Part shown: one piece after another, positions 52,530 to 61,233 of the stretch | Layout: every line of letters starts with the position of its first letter | Numbering within the stretch: the stretch's first letter is position 1 | Origin: Streptomyces niveus | Lineage (GTDB): Bacteria; Actinomycetota; Actinomycetes; Streptomycetales; Streptomycetaceae | Length of the DNA: 64,000 nt | Direction: 5' to 3' | Assembly (NCBI RefSeq): GCF_002009175.1 | Contig: NZ_CP018047.1 | Span: 7,431,001-7,495,000, forward strand | Notes under the pieces: model-generated | The model's database searches: none | What the model was told of the DNA's origin: nothing | The model's input: only the letters and a program-made list of their open reading frames with translations | Translations under genes and position numbers: made by a program

Positions 52530-53956
52530 AGGGGTGTGTCCGGTGAGTGAACGCGGCCAGATCTTCATCAATGGAAAGTGGGTGCCCTCTGCGGGCACCG
52601 GTGTGATCGAGGTGATCAACCCGGTCACGGAGGAGCGTGTCGCGACGGTCCCGGCGGGGACCGCTGCGGATGTCGACCTCGCGGCCCGCGCTGCCGCCGA
52701 GGCGTTCCCCGCCTGGTCGCGGACGTCGGTCGACGAGCGTGCGGCATTGCTGCGCAAGCTGGCCCAGCTGACGGAGGCGCGGAGCGAGGAGATCACCCGG
52801 GCTGTCGTGAGCGAGATCGGCCAGCCCTACTCGGTCGCCATCCGGTCCCAAGGCGCCTCCGCGGTCGAGGACCTGCGGAGTATCGCCGAGAGCCTGCCGG
52901 AGATCAGCTGGGAGGAGCAGGTCGGGCACACCGTTGTGGTCCGTGAGGCGGCCGGTGTGGTCGGTGCGATCACGCCGTGGAACGGGCCGATGCGCATGAT
53001 CTGTATGAAGGCGGGGGCGGCGATCGCCGCCGGCTGCACGGTCGTGCTCAAGGGCACGGAGGTGGCGCCGCTCAGTTCGTTCATCTTTGCCGAGATCGCC
53101 GAAGAGGCCGGTCTGCCCGACGGGGTGTTCAACCTCGTCTCCGGCAGCGGTCCGGACGTCGGTGAGGCGCTGGTGACCCATCCGTTGGTCGACATGGTGT
53201 CGCTCACCGGCTCCGTACGTGCCGGACGTCGGGTGATGGAACTGGCCTCGCGGTCTGTCAAGAAGGTCGCCCTCGAACTCGGCGGCAAGTCGGCGAACGT
53301 CATTCTGGAGGACGCCGACCTCACCCGGGCGATCGAGGTCGGTATCGAGGATGCCTTTCGCAACTCCGGCCAGGTGTGCGGCGGGCTCTCCCGCGTTCTT
53401 GTCCCGCGCTCCCGCCTCGCCGAGGCGGAGGAGATCGCCGTCCGCAAGGCAGAGAGTTATGTGCTCGGCGACCCGTACGATCCGGCCACCACGCTCGGTC
53501 CCGTCGCCAACGTTCACCAGCGGCAGCGCATCCGTGACTACATCCGTTCCGGCCTCGACGAGGGTGTGCGGCTGCTCACGGGCGGTCCCGAAGCGCCGGA
53601 GGGACTCGACCGGGGCTTCTTCGTGCGGCCCACCGTCTTCTCCGGTGACAACACCTCCAGGATTGCAAGGGAGGAGATCTTCGGACCCGTCGTCGTGATC
53701 ATCCCCTTCGACAGCGAGGAGGAGGCCTTCGAGATCGCCAACGACACCCAGTACGGACTCGCCGGGGCGATCTGGGCTGGCGACGACGACCGTGCCCGAG
53801 CGCTCGCCCGCAACCTGCGTACCGGCCGGATCCGTATCAACGGCTCGGCGGTCAACCAGCGCGCCCCGCACGGCGGGTTCAAACTCTCCGGCATCGGCCG
53901 GGAGTTCGGGCGCTACGGCATCGAGGAATTCCTCGAGTACAAGTCCATCGGCTGAC
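52530..53956 (+). repeat. Direct repeat copy 2 (1,427 bp, whole ALDH gene)
   Basis: Second copy of the segment at 42434-43860. Left flanks differ immediately outside (TTCG versus GATC before AGGGGTGTG-type sequence) and right flanks diverge one base after the stop codon. Confidence 0.9.
52543..53955 (+). CDS. Aldehyde dehydrogenase (duplicate copy 2)
   Basis: The same 470-residue protein as at 42447-43859, with the same catalytic Asn, Glu and Cys motifs. Here it is followed after 17 bp by a zinc alcohol dehydrogenase, an arrangement echoed at 26.4 kb where only the ALDH tail survives. The alcohol and aldehyde dehydrogenases probably act in sequence on one substrate. It may be the parent copy, since the ALDH-ADH pairing looks ancestral (inference). 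Confidence 0.93.
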   Translation: MSERGQIFINGKWVPSAGTGVIEVINPVTEERVATVPAGTAADVDLAARAAAEAFPAWSRTSVDERAALLRKLAQLTEARSEEITRAVVSEIGQPYSVAIRSQGASAVEDLRSIAESLPEISWEEQVGHTVVVREAAGVVGAITPWNGPMRMICMKAGAAIAAGCTVVLKGTEVAPLSSFIFAEIAEEAGLPDGVFNLVSGSGPDVGEALVTHPLVDMVSLTGSVRAGRRVMELASRSVKKVALELGGKSANVILEDADLTRAIEVGIEDAFRNSGQVCGGLSRVLVPRSRLAEAEEIAVRKAESYVLGDPYDPATTLGPVANVHQRQRIRDYIRSGLDEGVRLLTGGPEAPEGLDRGFFVRPTVFSGDNTSRIAREEIFGPVVVIIPFDSEEEAFEIANDTQYGLAGAIWAGDDDRARALARNLRTGRIRINGSAVNQRAPHGGFKLSGIGREFGRYGIEEFLEYKSIG

Positions 53957-53972
53957 GAGGGCGAGGAGAACC

Positions 53973-55022
53973 ATGACCACCGTCAACGCACGCTCCACAG
54001 CCGGACCCGGCGAGCCGTTCAAAGCCGCAACGATAGACCGACGCGACGTCGGCCCGACGGACGTCCTCATCGACATCGCCTACTGCGGGGTCTGCCACAC
54101 CGACGTCAGCCGCGCACGCGGCGAGTTCGGGACAACCACGTACCCGCTGGTGCCCGGGCACGAGATCGCAGGCATCGTGTCGCTGGCGGGGCCCGAGGTG
54201 ACCAGATTCTCGGTCGGAGACCGGGTGGGAGTCGGCTGCCTGGTCGACTCCTGCCGGAAGTGCGACTACTGCCGGGCCGGCCTGGAGCCGTACTGCCGCA
54301 CCGGACACGTGAGGACCTACAACGACACCGGCCGCGATGGACAGCCCACGCTGGGCGGGTACAGCGAGAAGATCGTCGTCGATGAGGCCTATGTGGTCCG
54401 CATCCCCAACTCCATCCCCCTGCACACCGCCGCGCCCCTGCTCTGCGCCGGGATCACGATGTACTCGCCGCTTCGCCACTGGAAGGCAGGTCCGGACACG
54501 CGCGTCGCGATCGTCGGTTTCGGTGGCCTCGGCCACGTCGGAGTGCCCATCGCGGCGGCGCTGGGCACTCCCCCCACCGTCCTCGACCTGACCCCGGACA
54601 AGCGGGATGACGCGCTGCGGCGCGGGGCCCGCGACTACCGGGTCACCACCGACCCCGCCACGTTCACCGACCTCGCGGGAACCTTCGATCTCATCGTGTC
54701 GACCGCACCGGCGAACCTCGACTACGAGGCCTTCCTCGAACTGCTCACACTTGACGGCACGTTCGTCAACCTGGGCGTGCCGAAGAAGCCGATCAGCGTC
54801 GACGTCTTCTCCCTTCTCTACAACCGGCGTTCCATGGCGGGCACGCTGGTCGGAGGTATCCAGGAAACGCAGGAGATGCTCGACTTCTGCGCCGAGCACG
54901 ACATCGCCGCCGAGGTCGAGGTCATCCGGGCCGGCCAGATCGACGTCGCTTTCGACCGGCTCGCGGCTGGCGATGTCCGCTATCGGTTCGTGATCGACGT
55001 CAGCACGATGGCGGCCGGCTGA
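53973..55022 (+). CDS. Zinc-dependent alcohol dehydrogenase (MDR family)
   Basis: 349 residues, paralogue of the ADH at 26453. Catalytic zinc is in CGVCHTDVSRAR and VPGHEIAG. Four structural cysteines lie in CLVDSCRKCDYCRAGLEPYC, the cofactor loop is IVGFGGLGHVGVP, and LNLGVPKKP-like sequence follows. GGCGAGGAG precedes ATG 53973. It is the last intact gene of the catabolic island. Broken recombinase genes follow. Confidence 0.92.
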   Translation: MTTVNARSTAGPGEPFKAATIDRRDVGPTDVLIDIAYCGVCHTDVSRARGEFGTTTYPLVPGHEIAGIVSLAGPEVTRFSVGDRVGVGCLVDSCRKCDYCRAGLEPYCRTGHVRTYNDTGRDGQPTLGGYSEKIVVDEAYVVRIPNSIPLHTAAPLLCAGITMYSPLRHWKAGPDTRVAIVGFGGLGHVGVPIAAALGTPPTVLDLTPDKRDDALRRGARDYRVTTDPATFTDLAGTFDLIVSTAPANLDYEAFLELLTLDGTFVNLGVPKKPISVDVFSLLYNRRSMAGTLVGGIQETQEMLDFCAEHDIAAEVEVIRAGQIDVAFDRLAAGDVRYRFVIDVSTMAAG

Positions 55023-55156
55023 CGACGGACAGTTGCACAACCGGCCCGTCCGCGTCATGGGACTGACGGCCCCACGCACGGCTGTCGTTTGGTTTACATC
55101 CCACGACACCGTCGCGAGGGACTCCGTGCGTGCGGTCGGCCGCTTCGGGACAGCGA

Positions 55157-55408
55157 CGCCGCGTTGGACTGCGTAGCCCGCCCGCCCGGCCCCGCGTTCC
55201 GCTCCATTGTCTTGGTGAACCCGTCCACCATCTTGTGGTCGAAGGCATCCATCCGTCGGCTGTCCAGCGCCAGGAAGTTGTGATGCTTCAGGAGAGAGTC
55301 CAGATGCCGCAGGCAGGATCCTTCCAGATGAGGCTCACTCTCCCGCCCCTCCTGCACGTACTCCTTGGCCCTGTTCTCGTATAGATGATCCGTTGTTAAT
55401 GGCACCAC
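55157..55408 (-). pseudogene. Tyrosine-type integrase, N-terminal remnant
   Basis: TTDHLYENRAKEYVQ, ESEPHLEGSCLRHLD, HHNFLALDSRRMDAFDHKMV and DGFTKTMERN form the SAM-like core-binding domain of an actinomycete phage-type integrase. After about TQSNA homology stops. The catalytic domain with the R..HxxR..Y residues is absent. The region has TTA and CTA codons and lower G+C than its neighbours, as expected for imported DNA. Confidence 0.6.
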
Positions 55409-55690
55409 GGAGCAGGCGCCCGGGTCCGCTGGGGTCGTACATTCCCGGCAGCGGTCCGGCGAGCATCTCCAGGAGCAGGCCGCGCGCGGTGAGATGGGCC
55501 GCGAGCGCGGTCAGTCCGGCCGCGTCCCGTCCTAGCCGCTTCATTTCGTTCGCCGTGAAGATGACCCGGCAGTGCGGTACGTGGGCTTTGATCTCCCTCG
55601 CGGCGGCGAGCGAGGCCTCGAACCGCGGGCGGACCCATACCCCGCGTACCCGATCCGGATGTCCGTGGTGGGGGTGTCCGGATGTGCCAT
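55409..55690 (-). pseudogene. Serine recombinase (resolvase) remnant
   Basis: A start-like IRIGYAG, then after a shift RFEASLAAAREIKAH, CRVIFTANEMKRLGRDAAGL, TALAAHLTARGLLLEMLAGPL (cited in part) and GMYDPSGPGRLL are the central part of a small resolvase. The catalytic-serine region is garbled and the C-terminal HTH is missing. It runs directly into the integrase remnant, so two different recombinase genes are fused head to tail in fragments. Confidence 0.6.
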
Positions 55691-55731
55691 TGCGATTGTG
55701 AGGTGGGACGCCTGGTTTCTGGCCGGATCGG

Positions 55732-56200
55732 TCAGGACGGTGTGCGGACGTCTGTGGTGGCGAGGCTGCCGAGGAGTTTGATCCGCTCTTCGGTGGGTGA
55801 TCCGGGGGCGCTGGTGTAGGCGTACATCATCCATCCGGGGTGGTCGGGCAAGTCCACGCCCTCGTAGATGAATTCGAGGTCGCCGACGTCGGGGTGGTGG
55901 ATGTGTTTGGTGCCGGTGTGGTGCAGGCGGATGTCGTGGGCGGACCAGCGGCGGTTGAAGGCGTTGCTGCGGGTGACCAGTTCTCCGATGAGGTCGGTCA
56001 GTTGCCTGTCGCGAGGGTTGCGGCCCGCCGCGGTGCGCAGGCGGGCCGCGGTGGCGTCCGCTGCGTCTTCCCAGTGGGGGTAGAAGGCGCGGGAGGCGGG
56101 GCTGAGGAAGATGAACCGGGCGGTGTTGTTCTGGGTGTCGCGGTCTTCGAGCATCGGGGCGAGAAGCGCCCGCCCGAGCGCCTTCTCGAAGGGATGTCCT
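55732..56200 (-). pseudogene. MmyB-like regulator, ligand-binding domain remnant
   Basis: About 155 residues: ALGRALLAPMLED, NTARFIFLSPASRAFYPHWED (cited in part), LRTAAGRNPRDRQLTDLIGEL (cited in part), HHPDVGDLEFIYEGVDLP and a C-terminal SPTEERIKLLGSLATTD. It is a second subtype of MmyB-like sensor domain, different from the three full-length regulators. The HTH domain that should precede it is absent, and the adjacent upstream bases do not encode one. Confidence 0.6.
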
Positions 56201-56395
56201 GGCCGACGGGGCGACCGCGTACCTGGCACGAGGGCGTATGCGAGAGGTCCTACGAGCAGCACGGAGACTTCCTGCACGAGTACGCCAAAAGAGGGACCAG
56301 GAACGCGCTGGCCGTAGTTCCCACGCTCAGCGGCGAGCTGCCCACCTAGATCAAAGTCGGGCGCCTATGCATGTACGACTTCTCTCTCGGGGAGC

Positions 56396-56608
56396 ATGCG
56401 GTTCATCTCAACTCTCGTACCCGGCAAGACCGCATTGCACGCGGTCACCTGCGGCGTCTTCGTCGGTCTCCTGATTCTCGGCGTGACACCCGCTCACGCC
56501 GTCGAGAGGGTGCTCTCCGACACATTCACCGCCTGCCGGTCACCGACGAGTCCCGTGCTGACGGCACGTTCCGTCAATGGGGCGTTCCTGGATGCCAAGG
56601 GGCGGTAG
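56396..56608 (+). CDS. Small secreted hypothetical protein (uncertain)
   Basis: 70 residues with a convincing signal peptide: basic start, hydrophobic core VTCGVFVGLLILGV and an AHA-type cleavage site. A short mature part follows. GGGGAGC is directly before ATG 56396. The 3' end overlaps the end of the large convergent HTH/NTPase gene by 35 bp, so the protein may be truncated. No family is recognised. Confidence 0.35.
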   Translation: MRFISTLVPGKTALHAVTCGVFVGLLILGVTPAHAVERVLSDTFTACRSPTSPVLTARSVNGAFLDAKGR

Positions 56609-59042
56609 GTTCGCCGTCTGGGTCCAGACCGTAAGGCCAGTACCATCGGAAAGTCCTTGGCCAGGTAGTGACCCCGGCATCGGCGGCTTGATGGAGCAAT
56701 GCGCCGGCGCTCTCGTCGTCTCCGACCCTTTCCCGCATCGTGGCCAGTTGGAAGAGGGCCTCGGCTTCGCCGGCGTCGGCGGCTTGTTGGAGGAGGGCTT
56801 CGGCGCCCTCGGAGTCTCCGGCCTCGGCGCGCATGTCGGCGAGACTGAACAGGGCCCTGGTGTGGCCGGCGTTGACGGCTTGGCGGAAGAGGGCCTCGGC
56901 GCCCTCCCGGTACCCGGCACCCTTGCGCATGTCGGCCAGTCGCATCAGGGCGTCGGTGCTGCCGGCGGCGGCGGCCCGCCAGAGCAGGGCTCCCAAGCCT
57001 TCCCATCCGGTCATTATCCGGTTCACTGTGTACCCCATCAGGGCGTTGGCGTGGCCGGCGTTTGCGGCTTGTTGGAGGAGGGCTTCGGCGCCCTCGGGGT
57101 CTCCAGCCTCGACGCGCATGAAGGCAAGTCTGGACACGGCGTTGGCGTGGCCGGTGTTGGCGGCTTGTTGGAGGTGGGCTTCGGCGCCCTCGGGGTCTCC
57201 GGCCTTGACGCGCATGTCGGCGAGTTGGATCAGGGCGTTGGCGTGGCCGGTGTTGGCGGCTTGTTGGAGGTGGGCTTCGGCGCCCTCGGGGTCTCCGGCC
57301 TTGACGCGCATGTCGGCGAGTTGGATCAGGGCTTCGGAGTGGCCGGCGTCTGCGGCCTGTCGGAGGTGGGCTTCGGCGCCGTCCAAGTCCCCGGCCTTGA
57401 CGCGCATCCTGACCAGGCCAAGCGAGGCGTCGACGCCGCCGGCGTTTGCGGCTTGTTGGAGGTGGGCTTCGGCGCCCTCCAGGTCTCCGGCCTCCAGCCG
57501 CATCTCGGCCAGTTCGGTCAGGGCCCCGGTGCCGCCGGCCTCGGCGGCGCGGTGGCGGAGGTGGTGGGCCCACTGGAGGCGATGCCGTGCAGCGGCTGCC
57601 TTGGTGAGGTTGTCCAGGTCGTCGGGGTTGGTGAGGTGGGTGTGGGCGGCGTGCCAGAACGAGGCGGGCGGGCACAGGAAACGCCGGGTAGACCGGGCGT
57701 GCTGCTCAAGATAGTCCGCTAGACGGAAGGCTGAACCTGTGGGAGGAACCGCCGAGATGGCGGATGGCAGTGCTGTTCCCGGTGGGCGGCGGGCCGGCCG
57801 GGACTGGACACGCTGCAACGGCGCCTGCCTGCCGTGGACGTGCCGGCTGAGTTCGGCGAACGCTGATTCGGCCCAGTCGCTCTGTCCGCCGTCGGTCAGG
57901 TCGTGGAAGTCGACGTCGTCGAGGTAGTCGGTGGCGGCATCGGTGAGGAACGTGTGTGGCAGATGCAGTCCCACGCCGAGGCGGCGGGCGTCCATAGCCG
58001 CCTCCAGCAGGGCGCGGGCTTCCGGGGATCCGTGCTGGTAGACATGCAAGAGTTCCCGGGCGCCTGCCAGATCCTGTGTCACCCGCCCGCTGTCGGAGGC
58101 CCGGGTGAGGGCATCGGCCAGCAACTTGTCGCCGCCCTTGGCCAGATCACCGGCAGCTCGCAGGGCCTGTGCGTCGAACCTGTCGGGGATGTACAGGGTG
58201 TGTCCGGCCGCCAGGAGTTCACGCGCCCGGCTGTGCGGGTCCGGGTCCGGGTCCCGGGCATCGGGAAGAGCCGTGTAACGGCGGGCGTACTCGGGCCACA
58301 GGGTGCCCAGCACCAGGACGGGGGTCCGTGCGGGATCGCTGAGCAGGGCATGCACCGCAGCGGCGATCCGCTCGCCCTGGGCGTCGCCGAGGTAGTGCTG
58401 AGCCTCGTTCAGCCACACGACGGTCCGCTGTTGGACTCGGTGCAGATCGTCGAGAGCGGCTGCGGCCCGGGTCGGGTCGAACGGATGCCATAGTCGCCAG
58501 CCCTGCTCGGCGAGGGGCTGGATCGCCTCCCAGCAGGCCCTTGTCTTTCCCGTTGATGAGGTGCCGACCAGGACCACCATCCGGCTGCGGCCCGCCTGAA
58601 CCTCCCGCACCGCATCTGTCAATGCACGGTCGTGCGCCCTGCGGACGTAACCCGGCAGCAGCCGCTTCTCCAGACCATCGGGACCGCGTCCGTTCGTCGC
58701 CGGCCCGGCCGGGTGGACCTCCAGCGCGTGCGGCTCCCAGTCGCCAATCGGTCTCCCGGACGCCGGACCCTCACCCGTGAGGTCACGGTCCTCCCCGGCC
58801 GCAGTACGCTGCAGCTCCTGCAGTTCCTCTGCCGGCAGCCTCAGAGCACGGGCCAAAGTCGCCACCGTCCTGGCCGACGGCACGGGCCCGTTGGGCTGGA
58901 GAGCTTCCGACACCGTCGTACGGCCCAACTGCGCCCGAGCGGCGAGCTGCGACTTGTCCAGCCCGAGCCGGGCAAGCCCACCGCTCAGTCTTCTACGCAG
59001 CTCAATGAGTGCCGGATTCTGACCGGTCTGCTCGTCGCGCAT
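56574..59042 (-). CDS. HTH / P-loop NTPase / Sel1-TPR repeat protein
   Basis: 822 residues in three parts. An XRE-type HTH (about 10-80) includes LDKSQLAARAQLGRTTVSEAL (cited in part). A STAND-like P-loop NTPase follows, with Walker A GTSSTGKTRA (160-169) and Walker-B-like TVVWLNEAQHYL (207-218), then a helical region to about 480. Last come roughly nine Sel1/TPR-like 32-residue repeats (about 495-790) such as EGAEAHLQQAANTGHANAL. The architecture is that of signal-sensing STAND proteins: repeats detect a partner, the NTPase switches, and the HTH probably binds DNA. The gene is alone, divergent from a small membrane protein gene at 59171. Its function is unknown. Confidence 0.85.
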   Translation of the reverse strand: MRDEQTGQNPALIELRRRLSGGLARLGLDKSQLAARAQLGRTTVSEALQPNGPVPSARTVATLARALRLPAEELQELQRTAAGEDRDLTGEGPASGRPIGDWEPHALEVHPAGPATNGRGPDGLEKRLLPGYVRRAHDRALTDAVREVQAGRSRMVVLVGTSSTGKTRACWEAIQPLAEQGWRLWHPFDPTRAAAALDDLHRVQQRTVVWLNEAQHYLGDAQGERIAAAVHALLSDPARTPVLVLGTLWPEYARRYTALPDARDPDPDPHSRARELLAAGHTLYIPDRFDAQALRAAGDLAKGGDKLLADALTRASDSGRVTQDLAGARELLHVYQHGSPEARALLEAAMDARRLGVGLHLPHTFLTDAATDYLDDVDFHDLTDGGQSDWAESAFAELSRHVHGRQAPLQRVQSRPARRPPGTALPSAISAVPPTGSAFRLADYLEQHARSTRRFLCPPASFWHAAHTHLTNPDDLDNLTKAAAARHRLQWAHHLRHRAAEAGGTGALTELAEMRLEAGDLEGAEAHLQQAANAGGVDASLGLVRMRVKAGDLDGAEAHLRQAADAGHSEALIQLADMRVKAGDPEGAEAHLQQAANTGHANALIQLADMRVKAGDPEGAEAHLQQAANTGHANAVSRLAFMRVEAGDPEGAEALLQQAANAGHANALMGYTVNRIMTGWEGLGALLWRAAAAGSTDALMRLADMRKGAGYREGAEALFRQAVNAGHTRALFSLADMRAEAGDSEGAEALLQQAADAGEAEALFQLATMRERVGDDESAGALLHQAADAGVTTWPRTFRWYWPYGLDPDGEPTAPWHPGTPH
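57085..57372. repeat. Tandem 96-bp repeats inside the Sel1/TPR region
   Basis: Units begin with TCGGCGCCCTCGGGGTCTCC at 57085, 57181 and 57277, exactly 96 bp (32 codons) apart. The units at 57181 and 57277 are almost identical over their first 56 bp. This indicates recent expansion or gene conversion of the repeat array and is likely to vary between strains. Confidence 0.8.
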
Positions 59043-59170
59043 CTGCTCGCCCCCGGGCCGCCGCGGCGGTGTGTTCGCCGGTGTTCATCTTCGTCCCGGC
59101 GAACCCCGGCGCACACCGATTCCGGAACCTTCGGCCACGTCAGCACCCCATCAATCGCCGGGAGATTGCC

Positions 59171-59368
59171 GTGTCCGTCGCCATCGTCGTACTCGCCACC
59201 GCACTGATCGTCGTCGTCGCGCTGCTTGCCGGCGCCGTCGCGGCCAAGCTCGCCCGCCTCGACGGCGCCACCTACCCCACAGCCCTCACACGCGCTGCCG
59301 CCGCCTTCGCCGCCGCACTCACCCTCGCGGCTGCGGTGACAGCCGCCCTCTCCTCGCTGTACGCCTGA
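59171..59368 (+). CDS. Small two-helix membrane protein
   Basis: 65 residues, two predicted membrane segments (VAIVVLATALIVVVALLAGAV and ALTLAAAVTAALSSLY) separated by AKLARLDGATYPTALTRAA. GTG 59171 has GGGAGA upstream. It is divergent from the HTH/NTPase gene, 128 bp away. No function is recognised. Confidence 0.65.
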   Translation: MSVAIVVLATALIVVVALLAGAVAAKLARLDGATYPTALTRAAAAFAAALTLAAAVTAALSSLYA

Positions 59369-59955
59369 GACAACCGGCAGATGACCCGCTCCGGCGACGA
59401 GCGCCGGCAGCGGGCTGTTCCGGCACCCGTTGGCTTCGGGGCGGGCCTGCCGCGGCACGGCCCCCGGGGCTGCGGCGCTCCAGGGGAAGGAAGGACTGTC
59501 CGAACGGGGTGGGTGGGAAGTGCCCGGTCTGCTCGCGCGCGGTCGGCGCTGTCCGCCGCGCAAACGGCTGAAGCCGGCTACTCCATGGTGTGGGTGGGTC
59601 TTCCCAATCCCCCTGGGCCTGCGCAGTCTTGATTCACCCACGGGAGTGACTTTACGTATGAATGACGACTGTCGTTTTCAGATCCCCCGGTCAATCTCTG
59701 ACCGGAATCGCAAGCATGTGAGCACATTAAGACTCTTCGTGATTGCTGATATCGGACAAGAGGTACGCAAGACAGTGAGGGCGAGGCTGGCAGGGGAGTT
59801 CCCGGCTCCGCTTTCATGTTTGCAGACCGGGACGGATCAAGTGCCCTGGTACTAGCGTCCGAGGACAGGCATGGAGAAGGGCTCCGAGTTGGTTAGCGTC
59901 AGCCTCGAAGCCCTGCCCCTTCGTGCCGGCTCAACAACGCACCTAGGAGCGCGAA
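59369..59955. other. Intergenic region, no gene supported
   Basis: Lower G+C toward 59650-59770 and no reading frame with streptomycete codon bias. The region ends with the ribosome site TAGGAGCG of the small gene at 59956. Confidence 0.4.
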
Positions 59956-60222
59956 ATGATTCAGCACATCCGCCGGAAGTTGGCGAGCCTTCTGCCGGCA
60001 GCATCTGAGATTAGCATTCCGCTGTCCGCCGTCCTGCAAACCGCTGTTGCGAGCGTCTTTATGCTGACGCTCCGATTCAGCTCGGTCCTGCTCGTCGGGA
60101 TCCTGGCAATCACTGCCTTGCGGCTGATCTCGCTGCCGTCGGAGGCGCTCATGCTGCTGACGGCGATGGCATGGGGCGACCGCAGCACTGTCTCGTATCT
60201 GAGGGTGCGCCGTTACAGCTGA
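59956..60222 (+). CDS. Small membrane hypothetical protein
   Basis: 88 residues with one or two hydrophobic stretches (SVFMLTLRFSSVLLVGILAITAL, cited in part, and EALMLLTAMAWG) and a basic C terminus. ATG 59956 is preceded by TAGGAGCG. No family is recognised. Third-position G/C bias is weaker than in neighbouring genes, so the call is tentative. The 60223-60581 gap after it holds nothing I can support. Confidence 0.45.
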   Translation: MIQHIRRKLASLLPAASEISIPLSAVLQTAVASVFMLTLRFSSVLLVGILAITALRLISLPSEALMLLTAMAWGDRSTVSYLRVRRYS

Positions 60223-60581
60223 CGGTGCCGGCGGTCCGGGCCGCTGAACCGCGAGACCGCAGACGTGGCCGGCCGCCACTCGCCTTGTGATGGCGGCCGG
60301 CCACGGGACTGCGCAACTCCCGTCAGCAGTGACGTGCAGGTCTGGCCCAAGACGCCGGTATCTCCTGCTGCCTGCCCGGAGGCCGAGGATCTCGACGGCG
60401 CAGGTGGCGTGTCACGACAGCTGCCGGGCGCCTCGCGATTCCGCCGACGTTCTCATCCGCCTCAGGCTCTCCAGCGGTTGCGGGGTGGTGACGTGCCGGC
60501 GTTTTGGTACCGCTCACAGTCCGGTGTGGCGCGGTGAAGATGACCATGTGCGAGAGCGCGCGGCCTGATGCCGGGAGAGAG

Positions 60582-61061
60582 ATGGAGCACCAACTGTCTT
60601 TGACGTACGGGGCTTTCTGCCGCGACCGCTGGCGCGTGTACCGGCGCTTCTGCACGGCGAGTACGGGCTCTGCGTCTGCCGGCGCCGAAATCGCGCGCGG
60701 CGCACTGCGGGAACTCGCCCCGAAGTGGCCCATGGCGCTTCGGAGTTCATCCCCGGCAGCCGTGGCCTGGGAACTGCTGTCGACCAAGTCCCATACCCGC
60801 CGCACCGAGTCCGTCAGGTGCCTGCACCGAATGCTGCTCCCTCGCGAGGCCGACGCCCTGCTGCTGCGATACAGACTCGGCCTGTCCTCTCAGCAGGCCG
60901 GCGCAGCGATGGGCCTGGGCCCCGCCGAGTTCACGCTCCTGCAAACTCGCGCTCTGAGCAACGTCACGGCACGCCTCGACTTCCTGGATATGCCAATGTC
61001 GCATGCGGTAACTCATGCGCGAGGTGTACGCCGGGGCACTGGCTGGCCAGGGGGCGGCTGA
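60582..61061 (+). CDS. Sigma-region-4-like HTH protein
   Basis: About 159 residues. The C-terminal half has LLPREADALLLRYRLGLSSQQAGAAMGLGPAEFTLLQTRAL (cited in part), which resembles region 4 of sigma factors and related RNA-polymerase-associated HTH proteins. No clear region 2 is seen in the N-terminal half (HQLSLTYGAFCRDRWRVYRRF, cited in part). ATG 60582 follows GGGAGAGAG, and an in-frame ATG at 60540 is possible. It could be an atypical sigma-like or regulatory protein. Its target is unknown. Confidence 0.6.
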   Translation: MEHQLSLTYGAFCRDRWRVYRRFCTASTGSASAGAEIARGALRELAPKWPMALRSSSPAAVAWELLSTKSHTRRTESVRCLHRMLLPREADALLLRYRLGLSSQQAGAAMGLGPAEFTLLQTRALSNVTARLDFLDMPMSHAVTHARGVRRGTGWPGGG

Positions 61062-61233
61062 TTTGCATCGACAGCGTTTACCCCCTTGGTGAAGGCGGGT
61101 AGCCCCCGGTCGGTCGACGCTTCTAGGGTGGGGCTCCTACCTTCGGGGGCCGGCAACGTCCTAGGGAGACGTATGCGGCCGTGAGTGTGGGGAGCGGCTC
61201 ATTCTTGACCTCAGCAAGCCCAGCGTTGCCAGA

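Noticed and set aside
56200..56349. Plus-strand fragment with SYEQHGDFLHEYAKRGTRNAL
   Set aside because: It could be a gene relic like its neighbours, but no start or recognised family was found, so it is not annotated.
57085..57372. Regular 96-bp repeats considered as a CRISPR-like array
   Set aside because: The repeats are contiguous, in frame and encode Sel1/TPR units. There are no unique spacers or cas genes.
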